Assembly (NCBI GenBank): GCA_014946745.1
Contig: JADCRD010000001.1
Location: 2,106,427-2,170,426 of the forward strand
Length of the DNA stretch: 64,000 nt
Direction: 5' to 3'
From: Lysobacterales bacterium
GTDB lineage: Bacteria > Pseudomonadota > Gammaproteobacteria > Xanthomonadales > Xanthomonadaceae
This document shows, one piece after another, positions 27,579 through 37,560 of this stretch. A model generated the notes under the pieces. The model searched no databases, had not been told where the DNA came from, and was given only the letters and a program-made list of their open reading frames with translations. Both the position numbers and the translations under genes were made by a program. How positions within the stretch are numbered: position 1 is the first letter of the stretch; each line of letters begins with the position of its first letter.

Positions 27579-28373
27579 GTGAGCGTTCACTACACCCTGA
27601 TTACTGGCGCCTCTGCAGGCATTGGCGAGGCTTTGGCGCGCGAGTACGCCCGTCGAGGGCGAGCACTCGTTCTTCTGGCTCGTCGCGAAGACCGCCTGCT
27701 TCAGCTCGCGGAGAGCCTGCGTGCACAGGTGCCGGTGGAGGTGCTCACCGCCGATCTCGCCGACCCCGCCGCACCCGAGCGAATCGCGCACGCCCTGAAG
27801 GAACGCGGACTCGAGGTGGAGGGCTTGGTCAACAACGCCGGCTACGGGCTGCCGGGCGCGTACCACATACCCAGCTGGGATCAGCACGCGCGCTTTCTGC
27901 AGGTGATGGTCACGTCCGTATGCGAGTTGAGTTGGCGCCTGCTGCCTGCGATGCAGCGTCGCGGTCGCGGCGAGATCCTGAACGTGGCCTCGCTCGCCGG
28001 CCACGTGCCCGGCTCCGCGGGCCACACCCTGTATGCGGCCTCGAAGGCCTTCATGATCAAGTTCTCCGAGTCTCTCGCGCTGGAGAACGCCGAACGCGGA
28101 GTTCGAGTCTGTGCGCTCTGCCCTGGCTTCACTTACTCAGAGTTCCACGACATCACCGGCACGCGTCCGCAGGTGTCGAAGATGCCGAAGTGGATGTGGA
28201 TGAGCGCCGAGGAGGTGGCGCGCGAAGGGCTTGATGCGCTCGCGGCCGGCAGGATCGTCCACGTGACAGGCCGCGCCAACCGGCTGATCAAGGCCTTCAG
28301 CCAACTGCTGCCCGATCGCTGGGCGCTGAAGCTGGTGCAGAAGCGCTCGCGGGACTTTCGCTCACTCGAATGA
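27579..28373 (+). CDS. SDR family NAD(P)-dependent oxidoreductase
   Basis: A 264-residue classical short-chain dehydrogenase with a GTG start. Cofactor motif TGASAGIGEALAREYARRG with ARRED after beta-2 (NADP preference likely), NNAGYGLPG, catalytic Ser in NVASLAGHVPGS, and the YAASKAF motif (Tyr/Lys). Resembles the DltE/YqjQ-like SDRs with a hydrophobic C-terminal tail (residues 235-264). Substrate unknown. It stands alone, convergent with the tRNA cluster. Confidence 0.88.
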   Translation: MSVHYTLITGASAGIGEALAREYARRGRALVLLARREDRLLQLAESLRAQVPVEVLTADLADPAAPERIAHALKERGLEVEGLVNNAGYGLPGAYHIPSWDQHARFLQVMVTSVCELSWRLLPAMQRRGRGEILNVASLAGHVPGSAGHTLYAASKAFMIKFSESLALENAERGVRVCALCPGFTYSEFHDITGTRPQVSKMPKWMWMSAEEVAREGLDALAAGRIVHVTGRANRLIKAFSQLLPDRWALKLVQKRSRDFRSLE

Positions 28374-28530
28374 AGCCCCGGGCTGATGGCTCGCCAGAGA
28401 GAGGTCGAGAGGCCGGCGCCCGCCGGGCCGAGCCGCCGATCGACCCGACCGGCGAGGAGGCTTGCCTGATCGCACGTCGGGTCGACCGATGCCGCAGCAG
28501 AAAAGCCCGCTGGACCGACAGTGGACAAAG

Positions 28531-28560
28531 AAAAAGCCCCGGGCTCGCGCCCGGGGCTTT
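28531..28560 (-). terminator. Rho-independent terminator of the tRNA-Gly/Cys cluster
   Basis: Arms AAAGCCCCGGGC (28533-28544) and GCCCGGGGCTTT (28549-28560) with a TCGC loop; on the minus strand it is followed by TTCTTTG, giving a T-rich tract. It lies 3 bases after the distal tRNA-Gly. Confidence 0.88.
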
Positions 28561-28563
28561 CAA

Positions 28564-28639
<76 letters not shown>

Positions 28640-28670
28640 AGAACTCTTGTTTTCTGTCCATTCCGAAGAA

Positions 28671-28744
28671 TGGAGGCCTGGGTCGGAATCGAACCGGCGT
28701 ACACGGCTTTGCAGGCCGCTGCATGACCACTCTGCCACCAGGCC
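28671..28744 (-). tRNA. tRNA-Cys (anticodon GCA)
   Basis: 74 nt with encoded CCA. Acceptor GGCCTGG/CCAGGCC, anticodon GCA at 28710-28712 in loop CTGCAAA, T-loop TTCGATT. Between two identical tRNA-Gly genes. Confidence 0.97.
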
Positions 28745-28811
28745 GTGGCGGTGCTTCTAACACCGGCGCGACATCGGGACTGCGTATGCAGCCCGGCGTT
28801 ACGCCTAAAAA

Positions 28812-28850
28812 CAAAACCCCGAAGGACCGAAGTCACCACGGGGTTTCGTG
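28812..28850 (-). terminator. terminator-like hairpin between tRNA-Gly (proximal) and tRNA-Cys
   Basis: Minus strand: CGAAACCCCG, a 15-base loop region, then CGGGGTTTT followed by GTTTTT. The stem is at least 8 bp with a T-rich tail, so it may end or attenuate transcription after the first tRNA-Gly; alternatively it is part of the tRNA precursor. Confidence 0.6.
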
Positions 28851-28854
28851 GATC

Positions 28855-28930
<76 letters not shown>

Positions 28931-28967
28931 ACTGGAGCCCGCCATTGTAGGGATCGAAGATGACGTG

Positions 28968-29558
28968 TCAAGCCTCGTCGGTGGACTTTTTCTCGGCCGC
29001 GGTGTCACCTCGCATCGCCGGCCAGGCCGCCAGCAGGTACTGCATGCCAGACCACAACGTCAGCACAGCCGCCGCCGCCAGCAGCACCTCACCGATCAGG
29101 AACACCGGCAACCCCAGGAGATCCTCCCGGTAGAGCAGCATCACCAGGGCCACCATCTGCACGATGGTCTTGATCTTGCCGATTGCAGCGACGCGCACGG
29201 TCGCACGCTGGCCGATCTCAGCCATCCACTCGCGCAGCGCGGAGATGGTGATCTCGCGCCCGATGATCACCGCGGCGACCAGCGCCATGAAGACGGTCGG
29301 GTGCGCCTGCACGATGATGACCAGGGCCACCGCCACCGCCAGCTTGTCAGCAACCGGGTCAAGAAAGGCGCCGAAGGCGGAGAACATGCCGTAGCGGCGC
29401 GCGATGTAGCCATCCGCCCAGTCGGTGATCGCACCCACCGCAAAGACGAGCGCGGCAGCGAGGTTGGTCCACTCATAGGGCAGGTAGAACACCAGCACCA
29501 GCACCGGAATCAGAGCGATACGGAACAGGGTCAGCAGGTTGGGCAGATTCAGGGGCAC
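28968..29558 (-). CDS. pgsA: CDP-diacylglycerol--glycerol-3-phosphate 3-phosphatidyltransferase
   Basis: Makes phosphatidylglycerophosphate, the first committed step to PG and cardiolipin, in the inner membrane. 196 residues from the GTG at 29558 ((V)PLNLPNLLTLFRIALIP). The CDP-alcohol phosphotransferase motif D-G-x2-A-R-x8-G-x3-D-x3-D is visible in WADGYIARRYGMFSAFGAFL followed by DPVADK. Several membrane helices and a charged tail follow. Lies between uvrC and the Gly/Cys tRNAs, a conserved gammaproteobacterial order. Confidence 0.96.
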   Translation of the reverse strand: MPLNLPNLLTLFRIALIPVLVLVFYLPYEWTNLAAALVFAVGAITDWADGYIARRYGMFSAFGAFLDPVADKLAVAVALVIIVQAHPTVFMALVAAVIIGREITISALREWMAEIGQRATVRVAAIGKIKTIVQMVALVMLLYREDLLGLPVFLIGEVLLAAAAVLTLWSGMQYLLAAWPAMRGDTAAEKKSTDEA

Positions 29559-29678
29559 GCATGCTTCCGTCGGCGCGGCGCTCCGCGCAAAGCGCGGTTG
29601 GGCTCGGAGCCTCAATTCTGCCCGCTCGGGAAGCGCTTGTGGTGCGTGTCGTCCGGGGCGGTGGCTTTTGCCTCAGTT

Positions 29679-31511
29679 TTAGCTGGGCTCCAGGCCATGG
29701 AGCGCTGCGTAGATCCGCTGCGCCAATGCCTCGTTGATGCCTTCGACGCGGGCGATGTCCTCGGCGCCTGCGCGCTTCAGCCCTGCCAGCCCACCGAAGT
29801 GTCTCAGCAGGGCCGCGCGGCGCTTGGCGCCGATGCCTTCAATGTCTTCTAGACTGCTGCGCTCGCGCGCCTTTGCGCGACGTCCGCGGTGGCCCGTGAT
29901 GGCGAAACGGTGGGCTTCATCGCGCACCTGCTGGATCAGATGGAGGCCGGGCGAGTCCGGGCCGGGCCGCAGCAGACGGCCGTCAGGGAAAACCAGAGTT
30001 TCGTGCCCTGCCCTGCGCTCTTCGCCCTTGGCAACGCCGATGACTGCGACGCCTTGGACGTCGAGTTCGGACAGCACGCCAAGCGCCTGCTCCAGCTGCC
30101 CCTTGCCACCGTCGATCAGCAGCAGGTCGGGCAGCACGCCGTCCTCGACGGCGCGCCGGAAGCGTCGCGTCAAGGCCTGCTGCATGGCGGCGTAGTCGTC
30201 GCCAGGCGTGATATCGCTGATGTTGTAGCGCCGATAGTGGGCGCGCACGGGCCCCTCGGGATCGAACACGACGCAGCTGGCGACAGTGGCTTCGCCCTGT
30301 GTGTGGCTGATGTCGAAACACTCGATCCGCTGCGGCGGCTCAGGAAGATCGAGCAGGGCCTGCAGTGCGTCGAGGCGGGCCCGCTGACTGGCCGCGCTAG
30401 CCAACTCGCTGCGCAGCGCAAGCTCGGCGTTCTGCCTGGCCAGCTGCAGCAGACGTGCGCGATCTGTGCGCACCTGCAGTTTTAGCTCGATGCGGCGGCC
30501 GGCGATCTCACCCAACACGCGCTCAATCAGATCCTGGTCGGGCACCTCATGACTGAGCACGATCTCTCTTGGCGGACTTTGCTCCAGGTAGTGCTGGGTG
30601 AGGAATGCGCCAAGCACCTCTGCGGCGTCTTCGGCACCGTTGAGTTTCGGGAAGAAGCTTCGGCTGCCCAGGTTGCGGCCATCGCGGAAGCTCAACAAGA
30701 GTACGCAGGCCCGGCTGCCTTCGAGTGCGCAGGCCAAGACGTCAAGCTCTGCGTGTTCGCCATCCACCACCTGCCTCGCCTGCACCTTGCGAACCGCTGC
30801 GACGGTGTCGCGCAGCTTGGCCGCGCGCTCGAACTCCAGGGCTTCGGCAGCGCGATCCATCGATGTCGCCAACTCGCCCAGGAGATCCTCGCTGCGCCCA
30901 TCCAGAAGAAGCGCAGCGCGCCGCACCGATTCAGCGTACTCGTCGGCCTCGACCAAACCCACGCACGGGCCGCTGCAGCGCTGGATCTGATACTGCAGGC
31001 ACGGCCGGGTTCGGTTGCGGAACACGCTGTCTTCGCAGCTGCGCAGACCGAACAGACGATGGATCAGCGCCAGCGTCTCACGTACCGCGGTGACGCCTGG
31101 ATAAGGCCCGAAGTAGCGTCCCGGCTGGCTGCGCGGGCCGCGGTGAAAGCGGATACGAGGGGTCTCATCCGCCAGGGTGAGATGGATATAGGGGTAGCTC
31201 TTGTCGTCGCGAAGCAGGATGTTGTAGCGCGGCTTGAGCGACTTGATCAGCTGATTCTCCAGCAGCAGGGCCTCGCCCTCGCTGCGGGTTACGGTGATCT
31301 CGATGTTGGCGATCTGGCTGATCATGACCCGCAGGCGCGGCTCGCGCGGGCTGCGCGTGAAGTAGCTGGCGACGCGCTTGCGCAGGCTCGCGGCCTTGCC
31401 GACGTACAGGACGCTCCCGTCCTCGGCGACCATTCGATAGACGCCAGGTGCAAGCGTCAGGCGGCCTGCGAACTCCTTGCCGTCAAAGCCAGGCTCCGCT
31501 TCGCTGTTCAT
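29679..31511 (-). CDS. uvrC: excinuclease ABC subunit C
   Basis: Makes the 3' and 5' incisions in nucleotide excision repair with UvrA/UvrB. 610 residues. GIY-YIG nuclease domain at 20-100 (PGVYRMVAEDGSVLYVGKA, SLRKRVASYF), a UVR/UvrB-binding helix pair near 205-235, the UvrC RNase H-like nuclease (IECFDISHTQGEATVASCVV, LLIDGGKGQLEQAL), and C-terminal tandem HhH (LEDIEGIGAKRRAALLRHFG, GINEALAQRIY). Intact length. Downstream of the NHL gene (23-base gap). Confidence 0.98.
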   Translation of the reverse strand: MNSEAEPGFDGKEFAGRLTLAPGVYRMVAEDGSVLYVGKAASLRKRVASYFTRSPREPRLRVMISQIANIEITVTRSEGEALLLENQLIKSLKPRYNILLRDDKSYPYIHLTLADETPRIRFHRGPRSQPGRYFGPYPGVTAVRETLALIHRLFGLRSCEDSVFRNRTRPCLQYQIQRCSGPCVGLVEADEYAESVRRAALLLDGRSEDLLGELATSMDRAAEALEFERAAKLRDTVAAVRKVQARQVVDGEHAELDVLACALEGSRACVLLLSFRDGRNLGSRSFFPKLNGAEDAAEVLGAFLTQHYLEQSPPREIVLSHEVPDQDLIERVLGEIAGRRIELKLQVRTDRARLLQLARQNAELALRSELASAASQRARLDALQALLDLPEPPQRIECFDISHTQGEATVASCVVFDPEGPVRAHYRRYNISDITPGDDYAAMQQALTRRFRRAVEDGVLPDLLLIDGGKGQLEQALGVLSELDVQGVAVIGVAKGEERRAGHETLVFPDGRLLRPGPDSPGLHLIQQVRDEAHRFAITGHRGRRAKARERSSLEDIEGIGAKRRAALLRHFGGLAGLKRAGAEDIARVEGINEALAQRIYAALHGLEPS

Positions 31512-31534
31512 GCGTTTCGCCTACTGCCCGCGAC

Positions 31535-32962
31535 TCACTCGCCGATCGACAAGCGGCGCGGCAGCTGACTGTCGAAGTCGATGCGCAGGATCTCGTGCGC
31601 ATCGGTATTGGCCAGGAAGAGGCTGCTGCGATTCACCGCCAGCGCCGCCGGCTGATGCAGACGGTAGCCGAGGTTCTGGGTGGTCACCTGTCGGGTCGCA
31701 GGCGCCAGCAGCCTGAGCGCGCTGTTGTAGGTATCGGCGATCCACAGCTGCGGCGCGCGCGGGTCGAGCACGATGGCCAGCGGATACTGCAGCCGCGCCT
31801 GACCCAGCGGGCCGTCGACATCGCCGAACTCGTACAGGCCAGAACCCATGAGAGTCTGGACCTTGCCAGTGGCGAGCTGGATGCCGCGGATCGAGGACGA
31901 TGCGGCGTCGGCAACGAAGAGGGTGTTCTGCGCCAGCGCCAAGCCGGCCGGATGCGCGAAATGCGCGGCCTGGTGTTCGCCATCGCCCAACGCAAGCGCG
32001 CCGGAACCGGCAAGCGGCCCGAGGCTGCGGCGGCCCAGATCGTATTCCCAGATCTGGTTCCAACCCGCCATCGACAGGTAGAGCTTGTCGAACGCCGTCG
32101 CCAGCGACCACGGCGCGTTCAGCGCGCAGCTCAACGGGTCGGCAGGCGCCAGCTCGGGCCGCGCGCCCGCTCGGCCCGTGCCGGCAAGCGTGTCGACATC
32201 ACCATCGAGCAGGCTGATGCGACGCAGCGCGTGGTTGCCCGTATCCGCCACATAGAGGGCGTCCTTCCACAGGGCGAGGCCACGCGGAGCCAGGAAGCTC
32301 GCCTCGGCGCTGCCTCCGTCGATGAATCCGGCGCTGCCAGAGCCGAACTGCCGCAGGATGCGGCCGTCCAGCGTGCACTCCAGCACTCTGTTGTGGCCGG
32401 TGTCCGCGACATAAAGATGCCGCTCGCTGGCCGCCAGACCGCTGGGAAAGGCCAGGGGTAGACGGGGCTCGGGGCGCGACACTGAACTCGCGGCCTCGTA
32501 GACACGCGTGTCGCTCTCGCCCGCTTGCTGCAAAACACGATCGATGGCTGGCTGCAAGCGTTCGCGCAAAGGCTCACCCGCCACACGCTCAATCACACGG
32601 CCCTCGGTATCGATCAGGACAGCGGTCGGCCAAGCCTCAACGCCATAGTGCTGCCAGCTGATGAAGTCAGCGTCCTGCGCCACCGGAAAGCGCACGAACA
32701 AGCGGTTCAAGGCTTTCAGCAGGGTCTTCGGATCACGCTCGGCTGCGAACTTCGGGCAGTGCACGCCGAGCACGGTGAGGCCGTCGGAGAACTGATTCTG
32801 CAGCAGCCGCATGTCCTCCAGGGCGTTCTGGCACCAAGCCGAGCCGACGTGGAAGAAGTACAGCAGCACGGCACGGCCCTTCAGCTCGGCCAAGCGCTGC
32901 GGCGGTGCATTGACCCACTCCAGTGCGATGTGGAACTCAGGGGCGCGCGCGCCAGGCAGCAT
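31535..32962 (-). CDS. thioredoxin-like + NHL-repeat protein (NHLRC2-like)
   Basis: 475 residues. Residues 1-150 are a thioredoxin/AhpC-like fold (APEFHIALEWVNAPP, LLYFFHVGSAWCQNALEDM, VEAWPTAVLIDTEGRV). The active-site segment has one Cys (SAWCQN) instead of CxxC, so ordinary disulphide exchange is unlikely. Residues 165-475 are NHL propeller repeats (LYVADTGHNRVLE, LYVADTGNHALRRISLLDG, LWIADTYNSALRLLA). No signal peptide, so probably cytoplasmic. The architecture matches NHLRC2-type proteins of unknown bacterial function. Between the phosphatase gene and uvrC. Confidence 0.85.
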   Translation of the reverse strand: MLPGARAPEFHIALEWVNAPPQRLAELKGRAVLLYFFHVGSAWCQNALEDMRLLQNQFSDGLTVLGVHCPKFAAERDPKTLLKALNRLFVRFPVAQDADFISWQHYGVEAWPTAVLIDTEGRVIERVAGEPLRERLQPAIDRVLQQAGESDTRVYEAASSVSRPEPRLPLAFPSGLAASERHLYVADTGHNRVLECTLDGRILRQFGSGSAGFIDGGSAEASFLAPRGLALWKDALYVADTGNHALRRISLLDGDVDTLAGTGRAGARPELAPADPLSCALNAPWSLATAFDKLYLSMAGWNQIWEYDLGRRSLGPLAGSGALALGDGEHQAAHFAHPAGLALAQNTLFVADAASSSIRGIQLATGKVQTLMGSGLYEFGDVDGPLGQARLQYPLAIVLDPRAPQLWIADTYNSALRLLAPATRQVTTQNLGYRLHQPAALAVNRSSLFLANTDAHEILRIDFDSQLPRRLSIGE

Positions 32963-33025
32963 GGATGCGTCCTCAATCTGGGCGCCCCGGGGGCGCTGTC
33001 CGCCTGAGCCGGCGGCAGTGAACTC

Positions 33026-33556
33026 TCACCAAGGACTCGTCCAGCCCTCGGTGTCGTGGCTTGGTTCACATTCTGCCACGCCCAGCAGGCGCGCCGTGAT
33101 GCGACGGCAGGCACTGTCGAGCAGTGCGTGCACCTGCTCGAACGCTTCGATGTCGCCGTAGTAGGGGTCAGGCACCTCGCGCCCTTCGCCCAAACCCGCC
33201 CATTCCAGAAGCAGGGCGAGGCGCGCGCGGTCTGCGGTCGGTTGCAGCGCGCGAAGGTCGCGCAGGTTGCTGGCGTCAGCCGCCAGGATCAGATCGAAGC
33301 GTTCGAAGTCGCGGCGATCGAACTGGCGGGCCCGCTGCGCATCGATGGGCGTGCCCCGCGCACGCGAGACGCGGACCGCGCGCGGATCCGGCGGTTCACC
33401 CGCGTGGTAGCCGGCGGTGCCCGCAGAATCGATATGCAGGGCGAGCCCCGCCTCGGCGGCGCGGGCGCGCAGAATGCCCTCGGCCATGGGCGAGCGGCAG
33501 ATGTTGCCGAGACAAACCAACAGGACGCTGCGGGTGCCATCGCGGGCCGGCCTCAT
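33026..33556 (-). CDS. low-molecular-weight protein-tyrosine-phosphatase family protein
   Basis: 176 residues. P-loop [17 protein letters not shown] (C-x5-R-S nucleophile loop near residue 15) and the general acid motif [19 protein letters not shown]. Cytoplasmic; could dephosphorylate a BY-kinase or small molecules. Its start overlaps the kdsB stop (ATGA), making it the last coupled gene of the exbB-to-kdsB operon, an association seen in Xanthomonads but with no proven functional link to lipid A. Confidence 0.92.
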   Translation of the reverse strand: MRPARDGTRSVLLVCLGNICRSPMAEGILRARAAEAGLALHIDSAGTAGYHAGEPPDPRAVRVSRARGTPIDAQRARQFDRRDFERFDLILAADASNLRDLRALQPTADRARLALLLEWAGLGEGREVPDPYYGDIEAFEQVHALLDSACRRITARLLGVAECEPSHDTEGWTSPW

Positions 33557-34326
33557 GCGCGCCGGCCTTGCAGCGCGGCATCGACTCGCGCGAGATCCTC
33601 AGGTGTATCGACGCCTGCGGGAAACGGCTGCGGCGACAGGCCGACAGCGATCCGCCAGCCGGCTTCAAGCGCACGCAGCTGTTCCAGGCATTCGAGTTGC
33701 TCAAGCCGCCCCGGCGGCATCGCCGCGAAGCGCTGCAGATCGCGAGCGCGGTAAGCGTACAGGCCGATATGGCGCAGCCAGTGGTCGCCCGACAGCTGGA
33801 GCCGATCGCGGGCGAATCCATCGCGATCCCAGGGCATCGGTGCACGGCTGAAATAGAGCGCGTCGCCGTTCGCGGCCCGCACCAGCTTCACGCAGTTCGG
33901 ATTGAACAGCTCTTCGCTGTCCGCGATGGGCTGCGCCAAGGTAGCGATCAGGGCGTCACTTTCAACCAGCAAGCGCGCTGCAGCCGCGATTGCGCTCGGC
34001 GGTGCCAGAGGCTCGTCGCCCTGCAGGTTCACCACGATACGTTCATCCGGCCACCCCAGGTCGCGCGCGGCCGATGCGAGGCGATCGGTGCCCGAGGCCA
34101 GCTCAGGCGCCGTCATGCACACCGTGGCGCCGTGGCCGGCCACCACCTCGGCGATGCGCGCGTCGTCTGTTGCCACAACGACCTCGGTCGCACCGGCTTC
34201 CAGCGCACGCCGCAGCACGTGAACAATCATGGGCTCGCCCGCGATCCGCTGCAGGGGCTTGCCGGGCAGCCGGGTCGAGGCATGACGGGCGGGAATGGCA
34301 ACCACGAATTCGGGGCTTGCTCTCAT
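33553..34326 (-). CDS. kdsB: 3-deoxy-manno-octulosonate cytidylyltransferase
   Basis: Activates Kdo to CMP-Kdo for the LPS inner core. 257 residues from the ATG at 34326, which overlaps the lpxK stop. Motifs: [20 protein letters not shown] (nucleotide binding), [28 protein letters not shown] and [13 protein letters not shown]. The N-terminal frame extension of 40 residues overlaps lpxK and lacks homology. Confidence 0.97.
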   Translation of the reverse strand: MRASPEFVVAIPARHASTRLPGKPLQRIAGEPMIVHVLRRALEAGATEVVVATDDARIAEVVAGHGATVCMTAPELASGTDRLASAARDLGWPDERIVVNLQGDEPLAPPSAIAAAARLLVESDALIATLAQPIADSEELFNPNCVKLVRAANGDALYFSRAPMPWDRDGFARDRLQLSGDHWLRHIGLYAYRARDLQRFAAMPPGRLEQLECLEQLRALEAGWRIAVGLSPQPFPAGVDTPEDLARVDAALQGRRA

Positions 34327-35324
34327 CGGTGTCCTCGCGAGTCCAACGCAGCCGTGAGTCGCGCGTGGAGAAGATCCAACAGGGCTTCGGGCAGCCTGGC
34401 GCTGACCGGCAAGTAGAAGCAGCGCGCGGTCGCGAAGCGGGCGCACTTGATCGCGTCCTTCTCAGTCATCAGCACCGGCAGATCGTCGCTGAACTGCAGA
34501 TCGGCCGGACCAAAAGCATGGTGGTCCGGAAACGGGTGCTCAATCGGGTTGAAGCCCAAGTCGCGAAGACTGTCAAAGAAGCGGGCGGGGTGCGCAATGC
34601 CGGCGACCGCGTGCACGCGCGCACCGGGCGTGGGCGCGGCGCTGCCATCGACCAAGCCGAGTAGCGGTTGCGCCTCCAGCTGCATCGCCCACTCTCCCGG
34701 CTGCGGTGAGCCGCCGTTGCAGATGCGCGCAGCGCACGCCTCGGCGCGCGCCAGCGGCTCGCGCAAGGGGCCTGCGGGCAACAGCGCACCGTTGCCATAG
34801 CGACGCTGGCCGTCGACCACCAGCACTTCGACATCCCGCGCCAACGCGTAGTGCTGCAGGCCGTCGTCCGCGATCAGCAGATCGACATCGCCCGAGCGCT
34901 CCAGCAGCGCCGCCGCCTCGCAGCGCCGCCGCGCCACTGCAACCGGCACCCGGCTGCGTCGACGGATCAAGCTCGGCTCGTCGCCAAACAGGCTCGGATC
35001 GGGCCGTTCGGGCAGCAAGCTGGCGCTGCGCACCACCCCGCCGTGGCCACGTGAAATCACGCCCGGGCGCCAGCCGCGCGCACGCAGCCCTTCGATCAGA
35101 GCCAGCACGGTCGGAGTCTTGCCGGCTCCGCCCACGGTGAGGTTGCCCACCACCAGCACCGGCAGCACCCGCGCCTCCGCTTTCAGCAGGCTGCGCCGGT
35201 AGAGCCAGCGCCGAAGTCCACTCAGGGCACCGAACAGCCAGGCCAAAGGCAGCAGCGCAAGGATAGGACGCGGTCCGTACCAGCGCGCCACCAGCCAGCT
35301 CTCTAGGCTGGCACGGAGCCTCAT
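34323..35324 (-). CDS. lpxK: tetraacyldisaccharide 4'-kinase
   Basis: Phosphorylates the 4' position of lipid A disaccharide at the inner membrane. 333 residues: N-terminal membrane-associated helix ([20 protein letters not shown]), Walker [47 protein letters not shown] and the C-terminal [12 protein letters not shown] signature. Starts inside the msbA stop and ends inside the kdsB start. Confidence 0.97.
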   Translation of the reverse strand: MRLRASLESWLVARWYGPRPILALLPLAWLFGALSGLRRWLYRRSLLKAEARVLPVLVVGNLTVGGAGKTPTVLALIEGLRARGWRPGVISRGHGGVVRSASLLPERPDPSLFGDEPSLIRRRSRVPVAVARRRCEAAALLERSGDVDLLIADDGLQHYALARDVEVLVVDGQRRYGNGALLPAGPLREPLARAEACAARICNGGSPQPGEWAMQLEAQPLLGLVDGSAAPTPGARVHAVAGIAHPARFFDSLRDLGFNPIEHPFPDHHAFGPADLQFSDDLPVLMTEKDAIKCARFATARCFYLPVSARLPEALLDLLHARLTAALDSRGHR

Positions 35325-37120
35325 GGCCCCGGCTCGACCGCAGCTGGCGTTGACTCGTTGAACTGCAGTCGGTGCAAGGACGCGTACAGGCCATCACGGG
35401 CCAACAGTTCAGAGTGTCGCCCCACTTCCTGCAGCCGCCCCCCCTCGAGCACGGCGATCTGGTCAGCGTGCTCGATGGTGGCAAGACGATGCGCGATCAC
35501 CAGCGTCGTGCGATCCCGCATCAATCGCGCGAGCGCCTCCTGGATCAGCCGCTCACTTTCGCTGTCGAGCGCGCTGGTGGCTTCGTCGAGAATCAGGATC
35601 GGCGCGTTCTTGAGCAAGGCTCGGGCGATGGCGATCCGCTGCCGCTGGCCACCCGAAAGCAGTGCCCCGCCCTCGCCCACCGGACTGTCCAGGCCCTGCG
35701 GCAGCGGTCGGATGAACTCCATGGCATTGGCGGCCTCAGCCGCGGCCTCGATCTCGGCGCGATCCACCCTCCGCATCGCGCCAAACGCGATGTTGTCGGC
35801 GATGCTGCCAGTGAACAGCACCACGCGCTGGCTGACCAGGGCGATTTGTGCGCGGAGATCCTCGAGCCGGTAATCCTGCAGCAGCTGGCCATCCAGTCGC
35901 ACCGCGCCGGCGCTCGACTCATAGAAGCGCGGCAGCAGGCTGACCAGGCTGGACTTCCCGCTGCCCGAGCGCCCCACAAGCGCGGTCACGGTCCCGGGCG
36001 CACAGCGCAGAGTAACGCCATCGAGTGCCGGCGCCGGTGCACCGGGATACGCGAGGCGCACTGCGTCGAACTCGATGTCGCCGCGCGCACGCTCGATGCG
36101 CACAGCGCCGCGATCCTGCTCGGGCAGGGTGTCGAGTACGGCGAAAAGGTCGTCCGCGGCGGCTATGCCCCGCTGCAGCATCGACTGCACCGAAGTCAGC
36201 CGCTTGAGCGAGGGCAGCATGACCATCATGGCGCCGATGAGCGCCATGAAGCTGCCTGGATTCATCGTGTCGAGCAAATCCGGCCGAGTTGCGCGCCAGA
36301 CGATGGCGGCCAGCACACTGGCGGCGATCAGTTGCACCGTCGAAGTGCTGAGCGCATTGGTGGCCGCAACTTTCAGGTTGAGGCGGAAGTTGCGCTGCAC
36401 GGCCTCACCGAAGCGTTCCGCTTCATGCGCTTGACCGCCATAGATGCGCACTTCGCGATGGCCGTCGACGGCCTCCTCAACCATGCCGGTCACCTCTCCC
36501 ACAGCGCCCTGGATCTGCCGGTTGATACGGCGAAAGCGCTTGCCGACGAACTGCCAGACGAGGCCCGCGAGCGGCACCATCACGAACAGATACAGAGTGA
36601 GGCTGGCGCTCTTCGAAAGCATGACGCCCACCATCGCGATCACCATCAGCGCATCGAGCAGCAGCACTTTCAGCGCCTCGGCCACGGCATGTGCCATTTG
36701 CTCGGCGCTGTAGATCACCCGCGCGATGATCTGCCCGGAGGGTTCACGATCGAACCAGCTGGCCGGCAGCTTCTGGTAGTGAGTGAAAATCGCCATACGC
36801 AGATCGCGCACGACCCCCCGCCCCACCCGTGCCATGCCGTAGTCAGTGGCGTAGGTGCCAATGCCCCGCACCACGAACACGCCGATCAGCATCACCGGTA
36901 GCCACTGAATCGCCCACGGATCGCGTGCAACGAACAGGTCGTTGAGCATGGGCTCGATCAGCTGCACGAAGGCCGCCGAGGAGGCGGCGTCGAGACCGAT
37001 GCCGATCAGTGCGATCAGGCCAAAGCCCCAGTACACGCGCGCATAGCCAAGCAGACGCCGATACGATCGCGCCGCCGACAGCTCGGGCGGAGCGTCGGCG
37101 CTGCCGGAGCCGTCGCTCAT
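35321..37120 (-). CDS. msbA: lipid A export ABC transporter MsbA (permease/ATP-binding)
   Basis: Flips core-lipid A across the inner membrane. 599 residues: six-helix transmembrane domain (30-330) and nucleotide-binding domain with Walker A ALVGRSGSGKSSLVSLLPRF, signature LLSGGQRQRIAIARALLK, Walker B APILILDEATSALD and the H-loop LVIAHRLATIEHAD. Half-transporter length matches MsbA; its place between exbD and lpxK supports lipid A rather than peptide export. Confidence 0.95.
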   Translation of the reverse strand: MSDGSGSADAPPELSAARSYRRLLGYARVYWGFGLIALIGIGLDAASSAAFVQLIEPMLNDLFVARDPWAIQWLPVMLIGVFVVRGIGTYATDYGMARVGRGVVRDLRMAIFTHYQKLPASWFDREPSGQIIARVIYSAEQMAHAVAEALKVLLLDALMVIAMVGVMLSKSASLTLYLFVMVPLAGLVWQFVGKRFRRINRQIQGAVGEVTGMVEEAVDGHREVRIYGGQAHEAERFGEAVQRNFRLNLKVAATNALSTSTVQLIAASVLAAIVWRATRPDLLDTMNPGSFMALIGAMMVMLPSLKRLTSVQSMLQRGIAAADDLFAVLDTLPEQDRGAVRIERARGDIEFDAVRLAYPGAPAPALDGVTLRCAPGTVTALVGRSGSGKSSLVSLLPRFYESSAGAVRLDGQLLQDYRLEDLRAQIALVSQRVVLFTGSIADNIAFGAMRRVDRAEIEAAAEAANAMEFIRPLPQGLDSPVGEGGALLSGGQRQRIAIARALLKNAPILILDEATSALDSESERLIQEALARLMRDRTTLVIAHRLATIEHADQIAVLEGGRLQEVGRHSELLARDGLYASLHRLQFNESTPAAVEPGP

Positions 37121-37560
37121 TGGCCGTCCGCGTCGCTCGCGGCCTCAGGCTCGGGCACTGTGGCGATCGAAAGCTTGGTAAAGCCCACCGCGCCCAGCGC
37201 ATCCATGGCGGTAACCACGGACTGGTGCGGCGTGCGCGCGTCTGCGCGCAAGATCACACTGCGCTCACGATCATCGCCAGCGATCTGCTCCAGCGCTTCG
37301 CGCAGCGCGGCGCCATCGCGCCTCAGCACTTCGTTGCCCGCGACGAAATAACGCCCCTCGGCATCGATCTGGATCTGCAGCGGTTCGCCCACCGGAAGCG
37401 CCTTGGAGGGGCTGGCGGTGGGGAGCTCGATGTTCAGCGCGGATCGATCGTCGAACGTGGTGGTCACCACAAAAAAGATGATCAGGCAGAACACCACATC
37501 GATCAGCGGCGTGAGATTCAGTTCGGGATCTTCCAGCGAGCGCCGGCTGCCAAAGTTCAT
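37117..37560 (-). CDS. exbD: biopolymer transport protein ExbD/TolR family
   Basis: Proton-conducting partner of ExbB, energising TonB. 147 residues from the ATG at 37560: cytoplasmic tail, single TM helix NLTPLIDVVFCLIIFFVVTT containing the conserved proton-carrying Asp (PLIDVVF), then a periplasmic domain. Starts with a 1-base overlap (TGATG) with exbB and ends with a 4-base overlap with msbA. Confidence 0.93.
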   Translation of the reverse strand: MNFGSRRSLEDPELNLTPLIDVVFCLIIFFVVTTTFDDRSALNIELPTASPSKALPVGEPLQIQIDAEGRYFVAGNEVLRRDGAALREALEQIAGDDRERSVILRADARTPHQSVVTAMDALGAVGFTKLSIATVPEPEAASDADGQ

